Assembly: GCF_014639875.1 (NCBI RefSeq)
Contig: NZ_BMGD01000008.1
Location: forward strand, 1-52,546
From: Blastomonas aquatica
GTDB lineage: Bacteria > Pseudomonadota > Alphaproteobacteria > Sphingomonadales > Sphingomonadaceae
Length of the DNA stretch: 52,546 bases
Direction of reading: 5' to 3'
The notes under the pieces were generated by a model. That model was not told where the DNA came from, searched no databases, and saw only the letters and a list, made by a program, of their open reading frames with translations. The translations under genes were made by a program, and so were the position numbers. The number at the start of each line of letters is the position of its first letter. Position 1 is the stretch's first letter. Below are positions 9,233 to 18,360 of the stretch, piece after piece.

Positions 9233-9751
9233 GTGTCGGACCTTTTCGTTGTCGCAAGGGTGACTCGTTCGAACAATGCGCAGATGAGAAATGCAGAATG
9301 CTTTAGGTTTATGACAACAGAAAGTTGCGACAAGGACTATATTCCTATTGCATCGCCGAGAGCGTCAATCACAGCGCCGCGGAAAAGTGGGCATTTCAAG
9401 CCTGAGTTGGGCGCAATGGGGGCGTTCCAATGGCTGGCTGACGGTTGGACGTGTTGTCCAGAACCTGCCTGAGTGAACAGTCAGATGAGAAATGATCCAG
9501 AGGCGTCCGGCTCGAACGTCCATATACTGTGCTGATGCGATGGCTGCTCGAGCCACGCTGGCTGGCGAGCGGCACAACTTGAGCTGTTTCATCTGCCAGA
9601 CTCGGACAAACGGCGCTGATCGCCAGGTTTGGCTCGAGATATTGCAGATTATATAGTCACGCACTACTGGCCGACGCAATGATGAATGCCTCGTTTTCTG
9701 ATACGACTGATTATCGACCCAAAGATCGATTGTCACTGGGTTGTAGTTGCA
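9233..9751. other. intergenic stretch, no convincing gene
   Basis: A minus-strand frame at 9365-9736 is open for 123 codons, but I recognise no family and see no ribosome site, so it is not called. The stretch should hold the promoter of the galU operon near 9233-9330 and the 3' end of the PilZ gene. Confidence 0.4.
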
Positions 9752-10216
9752 TCACGGACGATTTATAAAAAGTGCATAGGCTACTGCCCAGGGTACTACT
9801 GCGCAGGCCGCAAGGATGATTGTCCGGATTTGCTTTGGGTATTTCGCTTCGCTTGTATCGATAGAATCGACAAACGCCGGAACGGGTATTGCTGGCTCGG
9901 CCTTGAGGCGCGCGGCGGCCAGCTGCGCAGACGTCAGTTTCTCGTGAAAGCGACAGCCATGGCGTTGACTGTCAGCCCACACCACTTCCGCCTCAACAGG
10001 AGCCGTGGCCGGCAGTTCAACCACAAATACTGTTCCAACCTCAAGCGAACGGTCAGATTGGAATGAGAAGCCTCCATCCGAAAGATTTTCGACGACGAAC
10101 TCTATGGTATCCTGTTGGCTATCGCGTCCTGACAACGTCAGCGTCAGCCGGTGGCGGTGACTCAATCGCTGATATCTCGCAAGGTCGTTGGCTGACTGGT
10201 TTTGTAATTTCGGCAT
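9752..10216 (-). CDS. PilZ-domain protein with a C-terminal membrane helix
   Basis: PilZ domains bind cyclic di-GMP and often control exopolysaccharide or motility. In this 154-residue protein the arginine motif RLSHRHR (about residues 17-23) and the downstream NLSDGGFSF (44-52) form the recognisable c-di-GMP site. A single membrane helix follows at about 131-150, which would tether the domain to the inner membrane. GGAGG lies seven bases before the ATG. Its position between galU and ugd suggests c-di-GMP control of the polysaccharide, but no target can be read from the sequence. Confidence 0.85.
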   Translation of the reverse strand: MPKLQNQSANDLARYQRLSHRHRLTLTLSGRDSQQDTIEFVVENLSDGGFSFQSDRSLEVGTVFVVELPATAPVEAEVVWADSQRHGCRFHEKLTSAQLAAARLKAEPAIPVPAFVDSIDTSEAKYPKQIRTIILAACAVVPWAVAYALFINRP

Positions 10217-10556
10217 GTGCTAGCCTCCAAAGCAGGCTCTGTGACCCTGGTCTGCCTTCAGATTATGACCTACGGATTAACAAAGATTTACCTATTTTCG
10301 GTTTGGCAGCCACGGCCCCAGTGAGGTAGGGCCAGATGGCAACGAGGGCGTTAACCAGAGCTCCTAGCCACCGTCCGATATTGAAACTGCGTCTGGCATC
10401 AACGCAATAGTAATTTCACATAAATGCGATAAAGATAAATGAAATCCACGGGAGACGGGCGGGTAGTTTGATAAGGGGGCGGCGCTAACGAAGCGGCCCC
10501 ACTGTTCCCGCGTGCCTGCTTGACAGTGTCATGGGTCGTCGGGAGCGCTTACTCGT
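10217..10556. other. divergent regulatory region between the PilZ gene and ugd
   Basis: No gene was seen. The part at about 10400-10450 is AT-rich and probably contains the ugd promoter, but I cannot point to a convincing -35/-10 pair. Confidence 0.4.
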
Positions 10557-11858
10557 ATGAAGATTGCAATGATTGGTTCGGGCTATGTCGGCCTGGTATC
10601 GGGCGCCTGCTTTGCCGATTTCGGCCATGACGTGGTGTGCGTCGACAAGGATCCCGCCAAGATCGAGTCGCTGCTGGCAGGCATCATGCCGATCTTCGAG
10701 CCCGGCCTCGAATCTCTGGTCGCCAAGAATGTCCGTGCCGGGCACCTGTCGTTCTCGACCGACCTTCCCAGCAGCGTCGCCGATGCCGATGCGATCTTCA
10801 TCGCGGTGGGCACCCCCTCGCGGCGTGGCGATGGCTTTGCGGACCTCAGCTATGTCCGCGATGCCGCGCGCGAGATTGGCGAATCGATCGCCAAGCGCTG
10901 CGTGATCGTCACCAAGTCGACCGTGCCCGTGGGTACCGGCGACGAGGTCGAGAAGATCATCCGCCAGATCGCGCCCGATGCGCAGTTCGAGGTGGTCTCC
11001 AATCCCGAGTTCCTGCGCGAGGGTGCCGCGATCGGCGACTTCAAGCGCCCTGACCGTATCGTTGTGGGAACCGAGGTCGATTGGGCGCGCGACTATATGC
11101 GCGAGATCTACCAGCCGCTTTATCTCAACGAATCGCCGATCCTGTTCACCTCGCGGCGGACATCCGAGGTGATCAAATACGCCGCCAACGCATTCCTCGC
11201 GACCAAGATCACCTTCATCAACGAGATGGCCGATCTGTGCGAGAAGGTCGATGCCAACATCCAGGACGTCTCGCGCGGAATCGGGCTCGATGGCCGGATC
11301 GGGTCGAAGTTCCTCCACGCAGGCCCCGGCTATGGCGGCAGCTGCTTCCCCAAGGATACGCTCGCGCTGATGAAGACCGCACAGGACCATGAGGCCCCGC
11401 TGCAGATCGTCGAGGCGGTGGTCCGCGTCAACGACCTGCGCAAGCGCGCGATGGCGCGCAAGGTGATCGCGGCGATGGGCGGCGATGTCGAGGGCAAGCG
11501 GATCGCACTGCTCGGCCTGACCTTCAAGCCCAACACCGACGACATGCGCGATGCGCCCGCGATCGTGATCGCGCAGGGGCTGATCGATGCCGGCGCCGAG
11601 GTGGTCGGCTATGATCCGCAAGGCATGGAGGCCGCTGCGGCGCTGATGCCCGGTGTGACCATGGCCAAGAATACCTATCAGGCGCTCGATCAGGCCGATT
11701 GCGCGGTGATCATCACCGAATGGGACGTGTTCCGCGCGCTTGATCTCACCCGCGTGCTCAGGACGATGCGTGGCAGCACGCTGGTCGACCTGCGCAACAT
11801 CTACAAGCCCGAACAGATGAAAGCTGCGGGAATGAACTATTTCAGCGTCGGACGCTGA
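10557..11858 (+). CDS. ugd: UDP-glucose 6-dehydrogenase
   Basis: It oxidises UDP-glucose twice with NAD to give UDP-glucuronate, a common acidic sugar donor for exopolysaccharides. The protein has 433 residues, the normal bacterial size. The N-terminal NAD fold is MIGSGYVGLVSGACFADFG, the catalytic cysteine lies in GPGYGGSCFPKDT near residue 261-264, and the C-terminal UDP-binding domain includes GLTFKPNTDDMRDAP. The gene is notably GC-rich with strong third-position bias. The long open frames on its other strand are shadows of that bias. Confidence 0.97.
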   Translation: MKIAMIGSGYVGLVSGACFADFGHDVVCVDKDPAKIESLLAGIMPIFEPGLESLVAKNVRAGHLSFSTDLPSSVADADAIFIAVGTPSRRGDGFADLSYVRDAAREIGESIAKRCVIVTKSTVPVGTGDEVEKIIRQIAPDAQFEVVSNPEFLREGAAIGDFKRPDRIVVGTEVDWARDYMREIYQPLYLNESPILFTSRRTSEVIKYAANAFLATKITFINEMADLCEKVDANIQDVSRGIGLDGRIGSKFLHAGPGYGGSCFPKDTLALMKTAQDHEAPLQIVEAVVRVNDLRKRAMARKVIAAMGGDVEGKRIALLGLTFKPNTDDMRDAPAIVIAQGLIDAGAEVVGYDPQGMEAAAALMPGVTMAKNTYQALDQADCAVIITEWDVFRALDLTRVLRTMRGSTLVDLRNIYKPEQMKAAGMNYFSVGR

Positions 11859-12066
11859 GCAGTCATGGGGGGTAGCTAACTCGATGACAAAACGTCAATG
11901 CCAGATCCTGCCTGCTTCAACCACGCGAACAATCGGCCGCTTATTTTTGCTCGGCATTTTGCATCGCCAGCCAATACCAGTGAGCTTTGTGGGAACAGGC
12001 ACCAGCTGCAGATCCCTTCGCCTTTGCCAGTGTCCTGTCTGACCGCCAACTATAGGATCGCCTTGT

Positions 12067-13452
12067 ATGACGCATGATTTTAACCCCACCACCCTTCGCG
12101 AATACGATATCCGTGGGATCATCGACGAAACGCTGAGTGACAAGGATGCCTATGCTATCGGTCGCGGCTTTGCGACCCTGATCGCGCGCGCGGGAGGAAA
12201 GTGCGTAGCCACAGGCTATGATGGACGGGTGAGCTCCCCAATGCTCGAGGCCGCACTGATCCGCGGGCTCAACGATAGCGGTATCGATGCGGTCAGCGTC
12301 GGCATGGGGCCGACCCCGATGCTCTATTACGCCGAAGCTGTGCTGGAAGAGGCGGATGGCGGCATTCAGATAACCGGCAGCCACAACCCGGCCAACTACA
12401 ACGGCTTCAAGATGGTCTTTCAGGGTCGCCCGTTCTTCGGCGCGGATATCCGCAAGCTCGGTGAGATGGCGGCGAGCGGCGACTGGGACAGCGGCACCGG
12501 CAGTTCGCATTCGGTCGATATCCTCGATCGCTACGTCGCTCGGCTGGTCGAGGATTTCGGTGGCGCTGGGTGCCGCGTCGGCTGGGATTGCGGAAACGGC
12601 GCTGCTGGCCCTGCGGTGGTAAAGCTGGTGAAGCTGCTTCCGGGGGAGCACTTTACGCTGTTTACCGAAGTCGACGGCAATTTTCCAAATCATCATCCTG
12701 ATCCTACCGAAGAGAAGAATCTCGCTGATCTCAAGCAGCTTGTCGCCGAAAAGTCGCTCGATTTTGGCGTGGCTTTCGATGGTGACGGCGACCGCATCGG
12801 TGCGATCGACGGCCAGGGCCGCGTGATCTGGGGCGATCAGCTGCTGAGCATTTACGCCGAAGCGGTTCTGAAAGACGTTCCCGGTGCCACGATCATCGCC
12901 GATGTGAAAGCTAGCCAGGCCTTGTTCGACCGGGTGAGCGAACTCGGCGGCGAGCCTTTGATGTGGAAGACCGGGCACAGTCTGATCAAGCAGAAGATGA
13001 AGGAAACCGGCTCCCCGCTTGCGGGCGAGATGAGCGGCCATGTGTTCTTCAAGCATCGTTATTACGGCTTTGATGACGCGCTCTATGCAGCTGTCCGGCT
13101 GATCGAGGCGCAGACCCTGCTCGGCAAGTCCGTCACCCAGCTGCGCGGTGAAATGGCGCCAATGATCAACACCCCCGAGATTCGCTTCCAGGTCGACGAG
13201 ACCCGCAAGTTCACGGTGATCAACGAGGTCCTCGAACGGCTCTCGGCAAGCGGTGCGACGGTAAATGCCACCGATGGTGCACGCGTCAACACCGACGACG
13301 GCTGGTGGTTGCTGCGCGCATCGAACACTCAGGACGTGCTCGTCGCGCGCGCTGAGGCGCGTACCCAGGAAGGTCTCGACCGGCTAATTACGCAGATCGA
13401 CGAACAGCTTGCCGCCTCCGGACTGAAGCGCGGCGAGCAGGCCGGGCACTGA
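12067..13452 (+). CDS. phosphomannomutase/phosphoglucomutase
   Basis: This alpha-D-phosphohexomutase interconverts hexose-6-phosphate and hexose-1-phosphate and feeds GalU or GDP-mannose synthesis. The protein has 461 residues. The active phosphoserine loop is TGSHNPANYNG (about residue 105), the metal loop is DGDGDRIGAID (about 239), the sugar-recognition loop is GEMSGH (about 321), and the phosphate-binding loop is RASNTQ near residue 418. The order and spacing are those of AlgC/PgmG enzymes. It follows ugd by about 200 bases on the same strand. Confidence 0.95.
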   Translation: MTHDFNPTTLREYDIRGIIDETLSDKDAYAIGRGFATLIARAGGKCVATGYDGRVSSPMLEAALIRGLNDSGIDAVSVGMGPTPMLYYAEAVLEEADGGIQITGSHNPANYNGFKMVFQGRPFFGADIRKLGEMAASGDWDSGTGSSHSVDILDRYVARLVEDFGGAGCRVGWDCGNGAAGPAVVKLVKLLPGEHFTLFTEVDGNFPNHHPDPTEEKNLADLKQLVAEKSLDFGVAFDGDGDRIGAIDGQGRVIWGDQLLSIYAEAVLKDVPGATIIADVKASQALFDRVSELGGEPLMWKTGHSLIKQKMKETGSPLAGEMSGHVFFKHRYYGFDDALYAAVRLIEAQTLLGKSVTQLRGEMAPMINTPEIRFQVDETRKFTVINEVLERLSASGATVNATDGARVNTDDGWWLLRASNTQDVLVARAEARTQEGLDRLITQIDEQLAASGLKRGEQAGH

Positions 13453-13547
13453 GCAGAGCGCGGGGATGACCGCAATGCACGTCACTCGAACACATTGATT
13501 CCTAAGGGCAGGTTCAATGTTCGGCTTTTGTCAGCTGGTAATACCAA

Positions 13548-14357
13548 ATGACGCTAAAGAAAGTGGAAAAAATGTATCTAATCAAATTTGTCGAGAGCAA
13601 GCTATATCGGATCCGTGGCTTCATGCATCCTACCGATGCCTTTGCATTTGCAGGGATCTTATCGAACCAAGCCGACAGATCGATAAAAGGCATGCTTGTA
13701 GAAATTGGAGTGTTCTATGGGCGCTCATTCTCTCTTTTGGCATTGCATGCAAAAGCATCGGGATCTGTCGCTGTGGGTATTGATCTTTTCGACATAGCCG
13801 GGCAGCAATCTTATGTTGATAACATCCTTGCGAAACTAGATGTTGCATCCTCTGCTGCTATCATCGCCCAACCGTCAGAATCCGTCGGGGCTGAAGGCCT
13901 TGTGAGTCAGTATAAAAAAGCACGATTTTTTCATATCGATGGCGGGCATGAGCGGCATCATCTATTAGCGGACCTCGGTCTGGCCATGCACGTCATGTCG
14001 GATGATTGTGTTGTTGTATTTGATGATTTTATGAATGCACAATACCCCGATCTATCCGTTGCAATAATTGATAGTATTCAGGAACATAGCGAAAGCCTGG
14101 TTCCATTCGCTATAACGCGTGCAAAGCTTTATACATGCAATCCCAGGATGAAGGAGATGTATATGGAGGCTCTACTCAACAGCATGCGGCCACCCGGCTC
14201 GCACATTGACAAATTTTCTTTTCTGGGTAGTGAAATATTGTTCATTGATCAGCGGGTAAAGGAAAGGGCTATTTTTCAGGCCTTTGCTGCGGCTGGTATC
14301 GGGTCCGTCGCGAGATCTTTTACCGCCAAAAGCTCTCTCGGCTTTACTCGTCAGTGA
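13548..14357 (+). CDS. class I SAM-dependent methyltransferase-like protein
   Basis: The protein has up to 269 residues. MLVEIGVFYGRSFSLLALHA carries the glycine-rich SAM loop and VAVGIDLFD the acidic residue that holds the ribose, as in Methyltransferase_24-type enzymes. FFHIDGGHERHHLLADLGLA and VVVFDDF, later in the protein, are also typical of this family, which is frequent in polysaccharide loci. An internal ATG at 13572, after a weak GTGGA site, is an equally possible start. The codon use is more AT-rich than in the preceding genes. The substrate is unknown; it could be a sugar or a lipid intermediate. Confidence 0.75.
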   Translation: MTLKKVEKMYLIKFVESKLYRIRGFMHPTDAFAFAGILSNQADRSIKGMLVEIGVFYGRSFSLLALHAKASGSVAVGIDLFDIAGQQSYVDNILAKLDVASSAAIIAQPSESVGAEGLVSQYKKARFFHIDGGHERHHLLADLGLAMHVMSDDCVVVFDDFMNAQYPDLSVAIIDSIQEHSESLVPFAITRAKLYTCNPRMKEMYMEALLNSMRPPGSHIDKFSFLGSEILFIDQRVKERAIFQAFAAAGIGSVARSFTAKSSLGFTRQ

Positions 14358-14499
14358 TAAGCTTGGAGTGATACAAGAAAGCTTGACCTGAATTGAGGTC
14401 CATGTTGACCAAATCACGGCTATTCAATGTAAATTTCGATTACCCGAATTGAGTCTTTGTAAAACTCAAGTGCTTGTCTTAATGTAGGGGTTCTCGAAA

Positions 14500-15579
14500 C
14501 TACTTGGCATTTTTTCGAAAAGCAATCTCACTCCGATAAGCGGTAAGGAGTTCGCGTAGAAAATTATAAGACCGAGTTGTCGTGCTGCCGTCTGTCCAGT
14601 TCCATAGGAGATTTGTTCTGCGCATCAATCTTGGAGCTACAGTGCCAAATGCCGATGCGATCACTTTGTAGCGTTCCGGTTCAGATGTCTGATGTATGTC
14701 GTTATGACCAAATAGTTGTTTTGATAATGTCATCGTTACGCTCAGTAGCCTTTCTATCCGGTTCTTTGCTGCGAGATCGGCTATGGCTTTCAGGTCCTCT
14801 GTGCTCGAATTCTTTGTGCACCACATGAGCTCGTGGGCATAGATGATCCAGGGGCTCCCGGAGCGCAAGGCTTTTGCAAAGTTGATAATGCAAAGCATAA
14901 GATCATGGTTCTCTGAAAATGTCCGAGCTGTCCGGTCGCCGATACTAACGATCGAGCTCTGTTCGAAGAATTGCTCTATTTCTCTGGGGGCAGGCGTCCC
15001 CGGTTGTTGAACCTTGTTATGCAGATCCACCAGCGGGTGGCTGCGGCCTGGTCCATAAAATGCTGATTCACCGAGGTATTTATGCCACCACGTATTGTCG
15101 GATACCGAAACTGTGGAGTAGCCTGCGTCCATTAAAGCCGCCCGCGCTGAATTGTATTCGCTGGGGTGCACGAGGATGTCTACATCAGACGATGGGCGGG
15201 CATCCCATCTCCCGTAAACCTTGAATGAACGGACAGGGCCCTTGAACAGGATCGCTTTGATCCCGGCAGATTCGATGGTTCGCCAAGCGTGGACAGAGCG
15301 TGCGACGTTGGACAGGTTGTTGAGCAACGCTAGCTTGTTCCACTCCGCGCAATCAGCCCTTAAATTGGGCGAAAACCGCTCTGCTATGCTTGACAGGCTA
15401 GGCGTGAGTATTCCCAGGATCCTCAATCGCATCGCGAGATGGACCCGGCGCTCCCAATTTCCTTCAATGGAATCTACATTGGTTGAAGGGTCGATCGAGT
15501 GTTTCAGAAGACGGACAAGCGCCGCAGCATCTGCCAGCTTCACACCATCCGGCATTGAGCTCCCTTCCAGTTCAAGCAT
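14500..15579 (-). CDS. nucleotidyltransferase-family protein of lasso-peptide type
   Basis: The protein has 359 residues. The nucleotidyltransferase core is visible as ILFKGP (about residues 110-115) and RPSSDVDILVHP (128-139), whose Asp132 and Asp134 would hold magnesium. This is the family of uncharacterised nucleotidyltransferases (NTP_transf_5) often found with lasso-peptide clusters that also encode an HPr-kinase-like protein. GGAG lies eight bases before the ATG and overlaps the stop of the small upstream ORF, which suggests coupled translation. It is divergent from the kinase at 16019. The reaction is unproven. Confidence 0.78.
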   Translation of the reverse strand: MLELEGSSMPDGVKLADAAALVRLLKHSIDPSTNVDSIEGNWERRVHLAMRLRILGILTPSLSSIAERFSPNLRADCAEWNKLALLNNLSNVARSVHAWRTIESAGIKAILFKGPVRSFKVYGRWDARPSSDVDILVHPSEYNSARAALMDAGYSTVSVSDNTWWHKYLGESAFYGPGRSHPLVDLHNKVQQPGTPAPREIEQFFEQSSIVSIGDRTARTFSENHDLMLCIINFAKALRSGSPWIIYAHELMWCTKNSSTEDLKAIADLAAKNRIERLLSVTMTLSKQLFGHNDIHQTSEPERYKVIASAFGTVAPRLMRRTNLLWNWTDGSTTTRSYNFLRELLTAYRSEIAFRKNAK

Positions 15580-15583
15580 GACT

Positions 15584-15733
15584 TTAGCTCCGGATCACTG
15601 TGATATTGCCCGCCGTCCTGTGCGATACATGCGTACGCATATTGTGGAAATCCAAAAACCTATAATTAGCACATATTACTCCACTCAAGTCCAAAACTGA
15701 ATTTGCAAGAGTTATTTTATACGCGTTTTCCAT
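15584..15733 (-). CDS. small unknown ORF, coupled to the nucleotidyltransferase
   Basis: This is a 49-codon frame (MENAYKITLANS... ending in IRS). Its ATG overlaps the stop of the preceding small ORF as TAATG, and its own TAA lies inside the ribosome site of the nucleotidyltransferase gene. That arrangement is what one expects of translated, coupled genes. The frame is also open further upstream to 15862, so it may instead be the second half of one gene broken by a frameshift. I recognise no family. Confidence 0.35.
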   Translation of the reverse strand: MENAYKITLANSVLDLSGVICANYRFLDFHNMRTHVSHRTAGNITVIRS

Positions 15734-15885
15734 TAGATAGGGGGCAAAGCTCTTCCAGTCTGGAGCATGCAGTACAATTGTCCTATTCCGTTCGTCTCGG
15801 TTTCCCGCTCTTTGTACGATCGAATAGCAGCCTCCACCGCCTGCATCGATTCCAGTGCGCATGACGTCATCTGATCAGTGTGCAT
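15733..15885 (-). CDS. small unknown ORF with a strong ribosome site
   Basis: This is a 50-codon frame (MHTDQMTSCALE... ending in ALPPI). The site GGGAGAG lies six bases before the ATG, one of the better ones in the window. It starts a short minus-strand run of two small ORFs and the nucleotidyltransferase gene, divergent from the kinase. It lacks the lasso leader pattern, so it is not a second precursor. It may be an intact small protein or the front half of a frameshifted gene. Confidence 0.35.
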   Translation of the reverse strand: MHTDQMTSCALESMQAVEAAIRSYKERETETNGIGQLYCMLQTGRALPPI

Positions 15886-16018
15886 GCGTTGCTCTCCCGA
15901 ATCGAGTGCCGACCGTGGGGCGAAGCAGAATCGCTGGCGCGATCTGTAAATGAATGGTTGCGACCGGCGAGGGCGGGCGCTAGCGCTTTGGGTCAAGATA
16001 TGGACGGGGGTTGCAGGC

Positions 16019-16924
16019 ATGTCATGGTTCTATCGGGCATACGACCTCACCATTGAAAGCGAGTTCGAACTCGAAGAGTTGCAGAGCTGTGCCCCACCTG
16101 GTCTTCATGCAGCACACGTGTCGATCCGCTCAGGCTCAATTGATAAGACTGTTCTGAGCGCCCTGAACCCGCTCCATCCGCAGGTGAGCGTGGGACCGGG
16201 CACACTCTGGCTCAACATACCAGGCGTGGCTGTTTATGCAGTCCTAGACGGGCATGAGGTGCTCATACAACCTTACCCCGGCGCAGACCCGGGGGGCATC
16301 AAGCTTTTCCTGTTGGGCACATGCATTGGGGCCATACTTTGGCAAAGGGGCTTCACCGTCCTTCATGGTAACGCGGTCAGGATAGGAGATGGCGTCATGG
16401 TTTGCGTTGGGCACTCAGGTGCCGGCAAATCAACCCTTGCCGCCGAATTTATTCGACGGGGCTTTCCGGTAATTGCCGACGACGTGGTCGCTGTAGACCA
16501 GAATGCCAATGCCGTGCAGGGCATTCCCAGGATAAAGCTTTGGCAGGAATCTCTCGATCATTTTGATCTGGATAACAGCAACCTGACCCGGCTTCGTTCG
16601 GGCGAAGACAAATTCAGTGTCAAATTTGAGGCCGTCAATGACGCAGCTAGGCTTCCAGTAAAGTGGATTTTCGTTCTCGAGGCGGGTGACTGCGATTACC
16701 CACATATCGAAGCAATAAGGGCAATGGAGGCGCTGCCCCTGCTGGTCGAGCATAGCTACCGGCTTGAGCTGGTCAGCGGGTTTGACCTACGCGGAAGCCA
16801 TTTCCTGAATTGCACGCAGATTGCTTCCCAAGCCGTCGTCGCAAAAGTCATTCGTCCCAGGTCGGGGTTTCTGCTCACTCAATTGTACGATGTTGTCACT
16901 GATTTTGTTGAAATGCATCAGTAA
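16019..16924 (+). CDS. HPr-kinase-like protein, probable lasso peptide kinase
   Basis: The protein has 301 residues from the ATG at 16019. The HPr kinase signature is present: the P-loop VGHSGAGKST at residues 130-139, an upstream histidine in LHGNAV (about 117) and the acidic pair in VIADDVVAV (154-155). It has a long N-terminal domain unlike the roughly 150-residue PTS-type HprK of many alphaproteobacteria. Similar kinases in lasso-peptide clusters (paeninodin type) phosphorylate the C-terminal Ser of the precursor. The precursor at 46644 ends in Ser, so it is the natural candidate. A link to PTS control cannot be excluded. Confidence 0.8.
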   Translation: MSWFYRAYDLTIESEFELEELQSCAPPGLHAAHVSIRSGSIDKTVLSALNPLHPQVSVGPGTLWLNIPGVAVYAVLDGHEVLIQPYPGADPGGIKLFLLGTCIGAILWQRGFTVLHGNAVRIGDGVMVCVGHSGAGKSTLAAEFIRRGFPVIADDVVAVDQNANAVQGIPRIKLWQESLDHFDLDNSNLTRLRSGEDKFSVKFEAVNDAARLPVKWIFVLEAGDCDYPHIEAIRAMEALPLLVEHSYRLELVSGFDLRGSHFLNCTQIASQAVVAKVIRPRSGFLLTQLYDVVTDFVEMHQ

Positions 16925-18348
16925 ATATCAGTTTTTCGGCTTATTCAATGAGCCTCAAGAGGTTAATCGCTATTAAATAGGCAGTATGACGTCTAAGTAG
17001 TTTTTTACAGTTTGCTGCAATTTAATGCTTAATATGAGCACATGTTGTTGATTGCTATTTTGCAAGAAATAGAAGGTACATGCAGAATCGAATAAAGATA
17101 CTCGTGCTTATTTGACCGTCCAGTGGTACCAAATTTGTCAAAGGAAATGCTATGCCAACGGAAATTGCATGGCTGCATCATTCCTATGGCTTGGTCCACA
17201 GACCAGATAATCAGTGATGGTGTATCGCGGGGCAATGCGTATTGATCACTTCCAAATGTGCATCGAAGAATACACCCTCTTTAGCGATATTTGTATATGT
17301 CCAAGTGCAGTGATAACTGGCCTCCACATCACACTGTTCATACATGTGGGTTGCAAGCGTGTGCGGCAGATTGATTAAAATAATACCGCTTTTTATGGAA
17401 TTTGCTATCTTCAAAAGATCGTCACGCCAGCCACCGATCTTATCCAGCATATAATAAAATAACACTTTCACGATTTGTTAGGTGATTTAGAGATGGTAAC
17501 TAGCACTACTAGTATTTAGTTGGCCGAACTCGGCGTTGATCATGCTGGTGGTGACCGGCCTTGGCCCCCGGCCCCCGTTAGCAAACAATCTTTCTGCTGT
17601 TTGCATAACGCAAAGCGCGTCGCACTCCGGCGTCGGCTTAACCGCTGGCGGCCTTCAGGGGCAGGAATTAACTTTATGTAACGGCTACCGCAACGAATCA
17701 GAACATCAATGATTGTAGTTTACAAAAAAATTAGGTCATACGGAAGCGAATTCGGCACAAAACAAACAATAAAGATTGTAAGTTACGTTGCTACTATCAA
17801 TTATCGCCTTTTTATTTTACCATAATTCCACTGCGGCCGGCTAGTGAGAAATTTATGCTCTGGAAGCTCCAATAATTGTTCACAAAATCTGAATGAAATC
17901 TATCATGATGTTATAGATGTAATTTGAAGTAGCGCCGAAGTAGGATTTCGTAATGCCCAGCACGACAGTGATTATGGGTATTCCCTCTTCGATTTGCTGC
18001 CAGGTGTAGCAAGATGGCACTGCACGCCACTCCCGCAGAACAAAATCTCTTGCCATGCTGCGCTACACAAGGCACCTCAGCGCCAATCACGAACAATGCT
18101 TTGGTGAGGCACTGGCATTTGAGGGGTGGGCAACTTGAGCAACTATCCCGGCGAATTGCATGGCCGTGGCATTGTTGCACCGGAGACCGCGCGATCTTGG
18201 ATCGAAACCTGGAGGGGGCCAAGGCGGGCAAGCACGCCTTGGCATCTACGTTCACATGCTTCTTCCCATGAGCTGAAGTTAGACCGACATGGGCGCGCCA
18301 CTATGATAGTCCAGCCGGTCAAAGCGTCTCGAGGCAGTCCCGCTCAAA
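16925..18348. other. AT-rich stretch without a convincing gene
   Basis: From 16925 to about 17900 the DNA is much richer in A and T than its surroundings. A frame of 86 codons at 17211-17471 on the minus strand (GTG start) matches nothing I know. Between 17540 and 17680 there is a GC-rich block rich in C and G runs. Frames at 17911-18271 overlap on both strands and look like chance. The region separates the kinase module from the polysaccharide locus and may be a site of past insertion. Confidence 0.4.
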
Positions 18349-18360
18349 ATGAGGTTTCCC

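Noticed and set aside
10485-11621. 378-codon open frame on the minus strand
   Set aside because: It is the antisense of ugd; the strong third-position GC bias of that gene keeps the other strand open. Composition is rich in Asp, His, Arg and Leu, as expected of a shadow.
11941-13056. 371-codon open frame on the minus strand
   Set aside because: Antisense shadow of the phosphomannomutase gene.
15584-15885. second lasso precursor in the kinase module
   Set aside because: Neither small ORF has the Tyr-Pro-Leu-Gly-Thr leader pattern or a ring-forming core.
16019-16924. ordinary PTS-type HPr kinase
   Set aside because: It is about twice the length of the usual alphaproteobacterial HprK, has no PTS genes near it and sits beside an NTP_transf_5 gene, so the lasso type is preferred.
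17211-17471. 86-codon frame with GTG start
   Set aside because: No family, weak start, and in an AT-rich stretch where chance frames are less expected but still possible; left as part of the gap note.
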